Shown here: in pieces, positions 57,071 to 64,000 of the stretch | Position numbering within the stretch: position 1 is the stretch's first letter | Layout: each line of letters starts with the position of its first letter | Assembly: GCF_014636935.1 (NCBI RefSeq) | Contig: NZ_BMES01000002.1 | Coordinates: forward strand, 849,421 to 913,420 | Length of the DNA stretch: 64,000 nt | Direction: 5' to 3' | From: Alsobacter metallidurans | Lineage (GTDB): Bacteria; Pseudomonadota; Alphaproteobacteria; Rhizobiales; Beijerinckiaceae | Position numbers and translations under genes: made by a program | Notes under the pieces: model-generated | The model's input: only the letters and a program-made list of their open reading frames with translations | What the model was told of the DNA's origin: nothing | Databases searched by the model: none

Positions 57071-57985
57071 TCAAGCCGCCGAAGATGGCAGCCGCGCAGC
57101 GCCTTCGCGCCAGGCCGCGACACGCGGCCAGAACAGCCCGATCGCGAGGCCGCCGAGCACGAGGCCGGCCGCTACGAGCTTCCAGCCGGGCATCGGTTCA
57201 CCAAGCCAGAGCCAGGACGCCCCCATGCCAAACACCGGGACGAGCAGCGCCATCGGAGTGATGGAGGCCGCGGGGTTGCGCGACAGCAGCCACGCCCAGG
57301 CCGCGTAGCCGAACAGGCTGTTGCCGACCGACTGCCACAGCACCGCCGCCCAAGTGGTCGCGCCGGCGTCGCGCAGCCCGGTCGCGATGGCGGGCCAGCC
57401 CTCGAACATCAGCGACAGCACGATCAGCGGCGGAACCGAGAACAGGCTGGACCACACCACATAGGCCACCATGTTCACGCGGCCGCCGGCCTTCGCGACC
57501 ATGTTGCCGGCCGCCCAGCACGCCGCCGCGAGCAGGATGAGGCCGAGCCCCAGCGGCGTCGTGGTCGCGTCCACATTGGCGGCGATCACCCCAATGCCGA
57601 CGCAGGACAGAAGCAGCGCGGCGATCTGGAACGCCCGCACCCGCTCGCCCGTGAACGCCATCGAGAGCCCGATGGTGAAGAACACCTGCGCCTGCACGAC
57701 CAGCGAGGCCAGGCCCGGCGAGATGAAGCCGTTGATGGCGATGAACAGCAGCCCGAACTGGCCCGCCCCGATCAGCAGCCCATAGGCGACCAGATGGCTC
57801 CATGGCACGGCCGGCCGCCGGATGAACAGGAGCGCCGGAAACGCCGCGAACACGAATCGCAAAGCCGCGAAGGTGAGCGGCGGCAGATGCGACAGCCCGA
57901 TCCGGATCACGACGAAATTGGTGCCCCACACCGCCACGACGGCGAGCGCGAGCAGGACATGGGACAGCGGCAGCGCGCGCGGCAT
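57071..57985 (-). CDS. EamA-family (DMT superfamily) exporter
   Basis: A 304-residue, ten-helix membrane protein consisting of two EamA repeats. It begins with AVVAVWGTNFVVIRIGLSHLPP and contains ALLLSCVGIGVIAANV; the second repeat has GNSLFGYAAWAWLL. These match the O-acetylserine/cysteine exporter group, although the substrate is not determined. The start is ATG 57985; ORF extension to 58012 is possible. Confidence 0.88.
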   Translation of the reverse strand: MPRALPLSHVLLALAVVAVWGTNFVVIRIGLSHLPPLTFAALRFVFAAFPALLFIRRPAVPWSHLVAYGLLIGAGQFGLLFIAINGFISPGLASLVVQAQVFFTIGLSMAFTGERVRAFQIAALLLSCVGIGVIAANVDATTTPLGLGLILLAAACWAAGNMVAKAGGRVNMVAYVVWSSLFSVPPLIVLSLMFEGWPAIATGLRDAGATTWAAVLWQSVGNSLFGYAAWAWLLSRNPAASITPMALLVPVFGMGASWLWLGEPMPGWKLVAAGLVLGGLAIGLFWPRVAAWREGAARLPSSAA

Positions 57986-58180
57986 CGGGGCCTCCGAACT
58001 CGGCCGCACCATGCACGCGCCGAAGCGCGCTGAACAATCGAATTGCGTGACGCCAGCGATCAGCGAAACCGATCGAAGTCACTCCTCGCCACCTCGCGAC
58101 CTCGCCTGGAAGTCGGGCGCGCCACAAAGGAACCCCTCGCGCCCGGCGTCTGTTTCCCCCGCATCAATGGGAGAACACAC

Positions 58181-58468
58181 ATGACGATGAAGCTGATTGG
58201 CGTAATCGCAGGCGCCGCGCTGGCCTTTGCGGGTCTTGCATCCACCGCGCAGGCCCAGGGCGTCGTACGCGGCGCGCAGGACGGCGCCATCGTGGGCAAC
58301 CGGGCGGCCGGCCCCGTGGGCGGAGCCGTCGGCGGCGTGGTCGGCGGCGTGGCGGGCGGTGTCGTCGGCGGCGTCAAGGGTGTGGCCGGCATCCCGCAGG
58401 ACACCCGCGTGCGCACCTACCGCACGCACCGCCACCACTACCATCGCCGGCACGCCCACCGCCGCTGA
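58181..58468 (+). CDS. small secreted glycine-zipper protein with His/Arg tail
   Basis: A 95-residue protein. The signal peptide (KLIGVIAGAALAFAGLASTAQA) is followed by a Gly/Val/Ala zipper (GGAVGGVVGGVAGGVVGGV) that could insert in a membrane or self-associate, and a basic His-rich tail (RTHRHHYHRRHAHRR). GGGAG lies about 9 bases before the ATG. Its function is unknown; proteins of this type occur in the periplasm or outer envelope of Hyphomicrobiales. Confidence 0.75.
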   Translation: MTMKLIGVIAGAALAFAGLASTAQAQGVVRGAQDGAIVGNRAAGPVGGAVGGVVGGVAGGVVGGVKGVAGIPQDTRVRTYRTHRHHYHRRHAHRR

Positions 58469-58663
58469 ACCGACCCGAATAAACGCGCGTCCCCCGAACG
58501 CCCGACGCAGGGCGGAAGGGGGATGCCGCCGGGCCACGCTCGGCTCGACGTGACTTACACGCGAGGGCTGGACTGCGCAGCGTCGTGCTCCATGTGCTTG
58601 CAACAAGGGATCGCGGCGCGCGCCGGCCGACCCTGTTCTTGCACACACCGGAGCACCCCCCGC

Positions 58664-59158
58664 ATGAGCAGCCCCCTCACGCTCACCGTGAACGGCGTCC
58701 AGCGCCGCTTCGATCTCGACGACCCGCGCGTCACGCTGCTGGACCTGCTGCGCGAGCGCCTCGACCTCACCGGAACCAAGAAGGGCTGCGACCGCGGCCA
58801 GTGCGGCGCCTGCACGATCCTGGTCGACGGCCAGCGCATCAATTCCTGCCTCGCCCTCGCGATCAGCCATGACGGCGCCGACATCCTCACCATCGAGGGC
58901 GTCGCGCATGGCGACGCGCTGCATCCGGTGCAGGCCGCCTTCATCCAGCATGACGGCTTCCAGTGCGGCTTTTGCACGCCCGGCCAGATCATGAGCGCCA
59001 TCGGGCTCATCCGGGAGGGCCAGGCCGGCGACGATCCCGAGCGCGTCCGCGAAGGGATGAGCGGCAACCTGTGCCGCTGCGGCGCCTATGCGGGCATCAC
59101 CGAGGCCGTGCTCGAGGCCCATCACACCCTCAACCGCAAGGCGGAGCAGGCGGCATGA
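58664..59158 (+). CDS. aldehyde oxidoreductase iron-sulfur subunit (PaoA/YagT-like)
   Basis: A 164-residue protein with two [2Fe-2S] sites: the plant-type [16 protein letters not shown] and the helical CGFCTPG...LCRCGAY. Unlike E. coli PaoA it has no Tat signal peptide at the likely start ATG 58664, so the complex should be cytoplasmic. It moves electrons from molybdopterin to FAD. First gene of a three-gene operon, coupled to the next by an ATGA overlap. Confidence 0.92.
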   Translation: MSSPLTLTVNGVQRRFDLDDPRVTLLDLLRERLDLTGTKKGCDRGQCGACTILVDGQRINSCLALAISHDGADILTIEGVAHGDALHPVQAAFIQHDGFQCGFCTPGQIMSAIGLIREGQAGDDPERVREGMSGNLCRCGAYAGITEAVLEAHHTLNRKAEQAA

Positions 59159-60216
59159 ACCGGTTCGAATATCTCCGCCCCGCCACCGCCGCCGACGCAG
59201 TTGCGGCCGCCGCCCAGCCAGGCGCGGCCTATCTCGCGGCCGGCACCAACCTGCTCGACCTCATGAAGGGCGGCATCGCGCGCCCCGACACGCTGGTGGA
59301 CATCACCCGCCTGCCCGGCCTGGACACGGTGGAAACCCTGCCGGACGGCTCAACCCGCATCGGCGCGCTGGTGCGCAACGCCAGGCTGGCGCATGACGCC
59401 GGCTTCGCCCGCCGCTACCCGGCCGTCGCCGAGGCGCTGCTGTCGGGCGCGTCGCCGCAGCTGCGCAACGCCGCCACGGCCGGCGGCAACCTGCTGCAGC
59501 GCACCCGCTGCACCTATTTCTACGACACGGCCAGCGCCTGCAACAAACGCCAGCCCGGCTCCGGCTGCGACGCGCTCCACGGCGACAACCGCCTCCACGC
59601 GGTGCTCGGCTGGAGCGAGCGCTGCATCGCCACTCACCCTTCCGACTTCTGCGTCCCGCTCGCCGCGCTGGACGCCGTGGTGGAGACGCACGGCCCCGCC
59701 GGCCCGCGCGAGATCCCGCTGGAAGCCTTTCACCTCCTGCCCGGCGACGCGCCCGAGCGCGAGACGGTTCTCCAGCCCGGCGAGCTGATTCTGGCCGTGA
59801 GGCTCCCGCCGCAAGCGGCTGAGTTCGCGGCGCATTCTCGCTACCTCAAGGTTCGCGAGCGCACCTCCTACGCGTTCGCGGTGGCGTCCGCCGCCGCTGC
59901 GCTGCGCATGGAGGGCGACAGGGTCGCGGAGGCCCGCATCGCGCTCGGCGGCGTCGCCCTGAAGCCGTGGCGCGCTCGCGAGGCCGAGGCCCTGCTGGCC
60001 GGCCAGAAGCCCGACGCGGCCCTGTTCCGCCGCGCCGCCGACGCCGCGCTGGCCGACGCGCGGCCCTCCGCCCCCGCCAACGCCTTCAAGATCGAGCTCG
60101 CGCGCCGCATCGTCGCCCGGGCCCTCACGCTGGCCGCCGCCGGGACCCCCAACCGCATTCCCGCCCTGCCGGCTTCCCCCTTTGCGCATCAGACCGGAGG
60201 CGCCCACCATGCCTGA
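59155..60216 (+). CDS. aldehyde oxidoreductase FAD subunit with extra [4Fe-4S] cluster motif (PaoB/YagS-like)
   Basis: A 353-residue subunit. The FAD motif [13 protein letters not shown] is near residue 26, and [15 protein letters not shown] near 107. The insert with cysteines in [22 protein letters not shown] and HPSDFC matches the [4Fe-4S]-binding loop described for E. coli PaoB, which ordinary xanthine dehydrogenase subunits lack. It overlaps the large-subunit start by 8 bases. Confidence 0.92.
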   Translation: MNRFEYLRPATAADAVAAAAQPGAAYLAAGTNLLDLMKGGIARPDTLVDITRLPGLDTVETLPDGSTRIGALVRNARLAHDAGFARRYPAVAEALLSGASPQLRNAATAGGNLLQRTRCTYFYDTASACNKRQPGSGCDALHGDNRLHAVLGWSERCIATHPSDFCVPLAALDAVVETHGPAGPREIPLEAFHLLPGDAPERETVLQPGELILAVRLPPQAAEFAAHSRYLKVRERTSYAFAVASAAAALRMEGDRVAEARIALGGVALKPWRAREAEALLAGQKPDAALFRRAADAALADARPSAPANAFKIELARRIVARALTLAAAGTPNRIPALPASPFAHQTGGAHHA

Positions 60217-62464
60217 ACTCAAGCTCAACCAGGCGCCCGCCCATGTCCGCCACGGCTCCAACATGGGCCAGCCCCTCACGCGGCGCGACGGCGTGCTGAA
60301 GGTCACGGGCGCGGCCCCCTACGCGGCCGACAGCAAGGTCGAGGGCCTGCTCCACGCCGTTTTGGCCGTCAGCACGATCGCGCGCGGCCGCGTCACGCAT
60401 CTCGATGTCGCGGCCGCCAAGGCGCATCCCGGCGTGGTCGACGTCATGACGCCCGAGAACCGCCCGGCGCTGGCCGAGGATCCGGACGCCAAGACCAACC
60501 CCTTCATGTTCCGGCTCGACCTCCTCCAGAACGACCGCGTGCGCTATCCCAACCAGCCCATCGCGGTGGTGATCGCCGACACGCTGGAAGCCGCAACCGA
60601 GGGCGCGGCCCTCCTGGCCCCCCGCTACGAGACCGAGCCGGCCCGCGCCGGCCTCGACACCGAAGGCCGATTTTCTCCCAACACCGTCGGGGTCGGCAAC
60701 CCGGCCGAAGCCAGCCACGGCGACGTCGAAGCCGGCCTCGCGGGCGCGGCCAAGCGCGTCGAGGCCACCTACGAAACCCCGGCGCAATACCACAACGCCA
60801 TGGAGCCGCACGCCATCGTGGCCCATTTCGAGGGCGACCGCCTCACGGTCGACACCCCCAGCCAGGGCCTCGCCATGGCGCAGGGCCGCCTCGCCGGCCT
60901 CTTCGGCATGGACCCGAAGAACATCCTCGTCCGCTCGCCCTTCCTGGGTGGCGGCTTCGGCTCCAAGGGCTTCATCGCGGGCCCGCAGATCCTCGGCGTG
61001 CTCGCCGCCAAGCTCACCGGCCGCCCCGTGAAGCTCGTGCTGCGGCGCGAGCACATGTACGGCCCCGTCGGCCACCGCGCCCCGACGCGCCAGACGCTGC
61101 GCCTCGCGACCGACGGCGACGGCGCGCTCCAGGCGCTGCACCACCACACGCTCACGGCCTCCAGCACCTTCGACGACTTCTTCGAGCCCGCCTCCGATAT
61201 CGCCCATACGCTCTACGCCAGCCCGGCGATCCGCACCTCGCACGAGGCCGTGCGCGTCGACAGCGGCACGCCGCTGTTCATGCGCGCTCCCGGCGAGGCC
61301 ACCGGCTCGATCGCGCTGGAAAGCGCCATTGACGAGATGGCCGAGGCCTGCGGTATGGATCCGCTCGAATTCCGGCTGAAAAACTATGCCGAGATCGAGC
61401 CCCTGTCAGGCAAGCCCTTCTCGTCCAAGGCGCTGCGCGAATGCTACCGCCAGGGCGCCGAGCGCTTCGGCTGGTCGAAGCGCTCGCTTGCGCCGCGCCA
61501 GATGCGCGACGCCGACGGTCTCCTGGTCGGCTACGGCATGGGCACCGCCACCTTTCCGGCGCTGATGTTCCAGGCCAACGCCAAGGCAATCATCAAGCGC
61601 GACGGCACGGGCGTGGTGGAAAGCGGCACGCACGACATGGGCCAGGGCGCCTGGACGGCCTTCGCCCAGGTGGCGGCCGACAGCCTCGGGCTCGACATCG
61701 AGCAGATCGAGTATCGCGCGGGACGCTCCGACCTGCCGGACGCCGGCATCGCGGGCGGCTCCGCCCACACGGCCACGGCCGGCACCGCGATTCATCGCGC
61801 CGGCGCGGCTGTGATCGCCAAGCTGGCGGCGCTCGCCACCGAGAACCCGGATTCGCCGCTCTACGGCGCCGGCAATGCCGGCGTGATCGCCCGCGAAGGC
61901 CGCCTCCACCGCCGCGACGACGAGAGCCGCAGCGAAACCTTTGCGGCCATCCTCGACCGGGCCGGCCTCGACCAGATCGAGGAGAGCGGTGCGGCCGCGA
62001 CCGACCCGGCTGCCGCCGGCGCCTACGCGATGCACGCCCACGGCGCGGTCTTCGCCGAGGTGAAGGTCGATCCAGACTTCGGCCAGATCCGCGCCACCCG
62101 CCTGGTCGGCGCCTTCGCGGCGGGCCGGATCATCAACCCCAAGCTGGTGCGGAGCCAGCTCTTCGGCGGCATGATCTGGGGCGTCTCCTTCGCCCTGCAC
62201 GAGCACGCCGCGGTTGACCACCGCACCGGCAGGGTGATGAACCCGAACCTCGGCGAGTACCACATCCCGGTGAACGCCGACGTCCCGGCGCTGGAAGCCA
62301 TCACGGTCGACGAGCACGATCCCCACGTGAACGACCTCGGCGTGAAGGGCGTCGGCGAAATCGGCATCACCGGCTCAGCCGGCGCGGTCGCCAACGCGGT
62401 CTGGCACGCCACCGGCGTCCGGGTCCGCAACTTTCCCATCACGCTCGATCAGCTGATCGGGTGA
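60209..62464 (+). CDS. aldehyde oxidoreductase molybdenum subunit (PaoC/YagR-like)
   Basis: A 751-residue molybdopterin-binding subunit. It has the xanthine-oxidase family opening TGAAPYAAD, the cofactor region [10 protein letters not shown], and the base-catalyst glutamate Glu717 in [18 protein letters not shown] precedes ATG 60209. It oxidises aldehydes to acids, consistent with its partners. The maturation chaperone PaoD that usually follows is not seen; the next 520 bases contain only repeats. Confidence 0.93.
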   Translation: MPELKLNQAPAHVRHGSNMGQPLTRRDGVLKVTGAAPYAADSKVEGLLHAVLAVSTIARGRVTHLDVAAAKAHPGVVDVMTPENRPALAEDPDAKTNPFMFRLDLLQNDRVRYPNQPIAVVIADTLEAATEGAALLAPRYETEPARAGLDTEGRFSPNTVGVGNPAEASHGDVEAGLAGAAKRVEATYETPAQYHNAMEPHAIVAHFEGDRLTVDTPSQGLAMAQGRLAGLFGMDPKNILVRSPFLGGGFGSKGFIAGPQILGVLAAKLTGRPVKLVLRREHMYGPVGHRAPTRQTLRLATDGDGALQALHHHTLTASSTFDDFFEPASDIAHTLYASPAIRTSHEAVRVDSGTPLFMRAPGEATGSIALESAIDEMAEACGMDPLEFRLKNYAEIEPLSGKPFSSKALRECYRQGAERFGWSKRSLAPRQMRDADGLLVGYGMGTATFPALMFQANAKAIIKRDGTGVVESGTHDMGQGAWTAFAQVAADSLGLDIEQIEYRAGRSDLPDAGIAGGSAHTATAGTAIHRAGAAVIAKLAALATENPDSPLYGAGNAGVIAREGRLHRRDDESRSETFAAILDRAGLDQIEESGAAATDPAAAGAYAMHAHGAVFAEVKVDPDFGQIRATRLVGAFAAGRIINPKLVRSQLFGGMIWGVSFALHEHAAVDHRTGRVMNPNLGEYHIPVNADVPALEAITVDEHDPHVNDLGVKGVGEIGITGSAGAVANAVWHATGVRVRNFPITLDQLIG

Positions 62465-62501
62465 GGCAAGCGCCCGCTGGGGAGGCGGCGCGACGCGAAG
62501 G

Positions 62502-62634
62502 CCTTCTCCCCCCGGGAGAAGGTGGCCCGAAGGGCCGGATGAGGGACTAGCGGGACGACCAAGACAATCGGCGGCGATTGACGCTGAGAGTCAGACCCTC
62601 ATCCGTCGGCTTCGCCGCCACCTTCTCCCGGGGG
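62502..62634. repeat. inverted pair of CCTTCTCCC...CGGATGAGGG repeats
   Basis: A unit at 62502-62545 (CTTCTCCCCCCGGGAGAAGG then CCGGATGAGGG) is mirrored at 62595-62634 (ACCCTCATCC...CCTTCTCCCGGGGG). A further CTTCTCCCCCCGGGAGAAG fragment lies near 62928-62946. No gene is present between the PaoC-like gene and 62984. Confidence 0.75.
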
Positions 62635-62681
62635 CTAAGGGCCGCCCCCTGTCGTTCGCGCAAGTGTTTCCAATCCTCCCG

Positions 62682-62872
62682 GTCATTGCGAGCGACAGCG
62701 AAGCAATCCAGCTGATGATGGGCGTGACGCGCAACAGCCCACCCTCCCCTCGAGGGGGAGGGTCAACGGGCGAAGCCCGCCGGGGGCGGGGTGACGCCGG
62801 GTCAGCGCACGGATTCCTCTCACGATCCTTTCGCCCGGCGTCTGGATTGCTTCGCCTGCGGCTCGCAATGAC
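62682..62872. repeat. inverted pair of GTCATTGC...CAATCCAG repeats around a GC-rich palindrome
   Basis: A unit at 62682-62712 is mirrored at 62840-62872. Between them lies a CCCTCCCCTCGAGGGGGAGGG-type palindrome near 62744-62763. The composition is that of a composite intergenic mosaic element. This completes the account of the 520-base gap 62465-62984: repeats only. Confidence 0.75.
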
Positions 62873-62984
62873 GGGAGGGTGCCGTCGGCAGTCGCGAGAG
62901 TCGGCGACGGCGCCGTCGCGCTCCCCTTCTCCCCCCGGGAGAAGGGCTGCGCCTTTTTTGAAAACCGAGGTTGCCGCCGCCTCC

Positions 62985-63497
62985 CTACTCCGCACGCCCT
63001 GTCATCTGCGCCCGGCCGGTCAGTTGCGCCCGTCCGGTCATTTGCGCGCGGCCCGTCATCTGGGCCCGGCCGGTAAGCTGGGCGCGGCCTGTCATCTGGG
63101 CGCGGGCCGAAAGGCTGTCGCCGCCGTCGGCGAGTTCGGGGGCGAGAAGGATCTCCTCGAATGTCCCCGCCATGGCGTCGAGGCGGACTGACCGGTCCTT
63201 GGAGTCCACCGCCCACATGGACACGTCCTTGGCGAACACGTCGCTGGTCAGCTCCACGCCCGAAAGGCCGAGGTCGATCGGGCTCTGGCCGGCCGGAACC
63301 GCCGTCCCGGCGCCGTGAACCTTGAAGATGCAGGGCGCGGCGAGCTTGTAGTACTGGCCCTCGAAGCTGAACCCGTAGATCCGCGCCAGCACGGCGTCCT
63401 TTTCCGTGGTCGGGCCGTCGAGCTTCAAGTCGGTCATTTTGCGCCCGAACAAGCGCACAACCGAGCCAGCCAGCACGGTCTCGTTCAGATTTACCAT
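62985..63497 (-). CDS. hypothetical protein with C-terminal hexapeptide tandem repeat
   Basis: A 170-residue protein starting at ATG 63497 with GAGGAGGGG just upstream. Residues 1-128 form a compact domain with no recognised motif (NETVLAGSVVRLFGRKMTDL; a single Cys56). Residues 131-166 are six consecutive hexapeptides of the form [G/A]RAQ[M/L]T, then GRAE. The repeat is encoded by six 18-base units that differ at synonymous positions, so the protein sequence is being conserved. There is no signal peptide. The function is unknown. Confidence 0.75.
   Translation of the reverse strand: MVNLNETVLAGSVVRLFGRKMTDLKLDGPTTEKDAVLARIYGFSFEGQYYKLAAPCIFKVHGAGTAVPAGQSPIDLGLSGVELTSDVFAKDVSMWAVDSKDRSVRLDAMAGTFEEILLAPELADGGDSLSARAQMTGRAQLTGRAQMTGRAQMTGRAQLTGRAQMTGRAE
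63001..63108 (-). repeat. six 18-base in-frame tandem repeats
   Basis: Six units beginning GTCATCTG, GTCAGTTG, GTCATTTG, GTCATCTG, GTAAGCTG and GTCATCTG on the plus strand, at 18-base steps. Differences between units mostly change codon third positions or swap Met and Leu. They encode the hexapeptide tail of the gene at 62985. Confidence 0.9.
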
Positions 63498-63646
63498 TCG
63501 CCCCTCCTCTGGTGGTGGGTAGTCCCGCCGTTCGCCGGACGGGCGTGTTTGCAATCAACGCTCAAATCGCCGGAAGCCAGACACGCCCAAGGTTGCATGG
63601 TTGCATGGTCTCCAATGTGAAGCGCTTCACACGAGGCGCCTCACAC

Positions 63647-64000
63647 TCAATCCGGCCGCCGATGTTCGGCGCGGATGATCTTGCCCAGCCCGAACGCCAC
63701 CGCACCCTCGTGCCGGCGCGCCGGCAGGCAGCAGGCCGCGTGGCGCAATGCACGGAACTGGCCGATCTGCTGCGCATACGGCACGCCCGCCCGAAACCGC
63801 CGCGCCGTGGCCAGCATCACGCCCGCCGTGACCCGGGCCGGAACCACCGGATCGATCTCGCGCCAGCGCAGGTTTTCGGCGAGCATGTCGGCCGCGTAGA
63901 GGCCGACCAACTCAGACGTCACTTCGAGCAACACGCCCGCGACCTCGCCAAAGGACAGGTCGTCGATGTCGACCCGGTCCACCATGGCGCCCAGCACAAA
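63647..64000 (-). CDS. unidentified protein, open to the window edge
   Basis: The frame is open from the right edge to a stop at 63647, so the true start may be outside; internal candidates are GTG 63997 and ATG 63985. About 115 residues are visible. They are mostly helical (LSFGEVAGVLLEVTSELVGLYAADM), with a paired Cys in HAACCLPARR and a basic tail. Frame length and composition support a real gene, and it lies in the same direction as the hexapeptide-repeat gene 149 bases away. No family recognised. Confidence 0.5.
   Translation of the reverse strand, partial: FVLGAMVDRVDIDDLSFGEVAGVLLEVTSELVGLYAADMLAENLRWREIDPVVPARVTAGVMLATARRFRAGVPYAQQIGQFRALRHAACCLPARRHEGAVAFGLGKIIRAEHRRPD

Noticed and set aside
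63001-63108. Regular 18-base repeats considered as a CRISPR array.
   Set aside because: There are no spacers, the units are contiguous and in frame, and they encode a hexapeptide tail.

Overview
The window reads as an ordinary chromosomal stretch of a GC-rich alphaproteobacterium, most likely of the order Hyphomicrobiales (Bosea / Chelatococcus / Methylobacteriaceae-like). The genus cannot be fixed from this sequence alone. The indicators are tandem porins with the mature start AADLPS-K, a MucR/Ros regulator, a SigK-like sigma factor / anti-sigma / DUF4394 set, PaoABC-like molybdo-flavoproteins, and dispersed imperfect inverted repeats of the kind common in rhizobial relatives. I saw no tRNA, rRNA, CRISPR array, transposase or phage block.

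Layout. 1-6947: a tight cluster holding the end of a pterin synthase (PTPS/QueD family), a GT4 glycosyltransferase, a methyltransferase, cytochrome b561, a RibD reductase-domain protein, RibA and a YfhO-like membrane protein. 7027-11816: smpB-dapA, a soluble lytic transglycosylase and an alpha/beta hydrolase. 11881-17868: three paralogous porins plus a divergent fourth porin-like gene. 17976-24578: YkgJ cysteine-cluster protein, MltB-type transglycosylase, a stress-type small protein, histone deacetylase-like enzyme, Bcr-type MFS exporter, MucR, and a receiver-Crp fusion regulator. 24799-29087: first RND pump and adaptor. 29188-34106: small hypotheticals, AmpG-like permease, ferredoxin-type reductase, SbcD. 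34110-37907: SbcC. 38159-43486: cupin, a TRAP transporter operon, and a ring-cleaving dioxygenase plus hydrolase pair resembling MhqO/MhqD. 43618-49034: TetR, a doubled operator between divergent promoters, and a second RND operon with the unusual order leader ORF-pump-adaptor. 49270-52235: a small helical protein and the sigma/anti-sigma/DUF4394 module. 52441-56918: His-rich cupin, a six-helix membrane ferredoxin coupled to a large MscS channel, and a leaderless solute-binding protein. 57071-62464: EamA exporter, a glycine-zipper small protein and a PaoABC-like aldehyde oxidoreductase operon. 62985-64000: a protein with a C-terminal hexapeptide repeat and the end of an unidentified ORF.

How it fits together. 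Most of the window serves the envelope and stress: porins, murein enzymes and muropeptide uptake, two tripartite pumps, an MFS exporter, mechanosensing, and aromatic/quinone and aldehyde handling. The parts most likely to hide undescribed biology are the pterin/flavin-glycosyltransferase cluster at the left edge, the 6TM-ferredoxin/MscS pair, the receiver-Crp regulator, the doubled TetR operator, and the hexapeptide-repeat protein. These are inferences from domains and gene order only.
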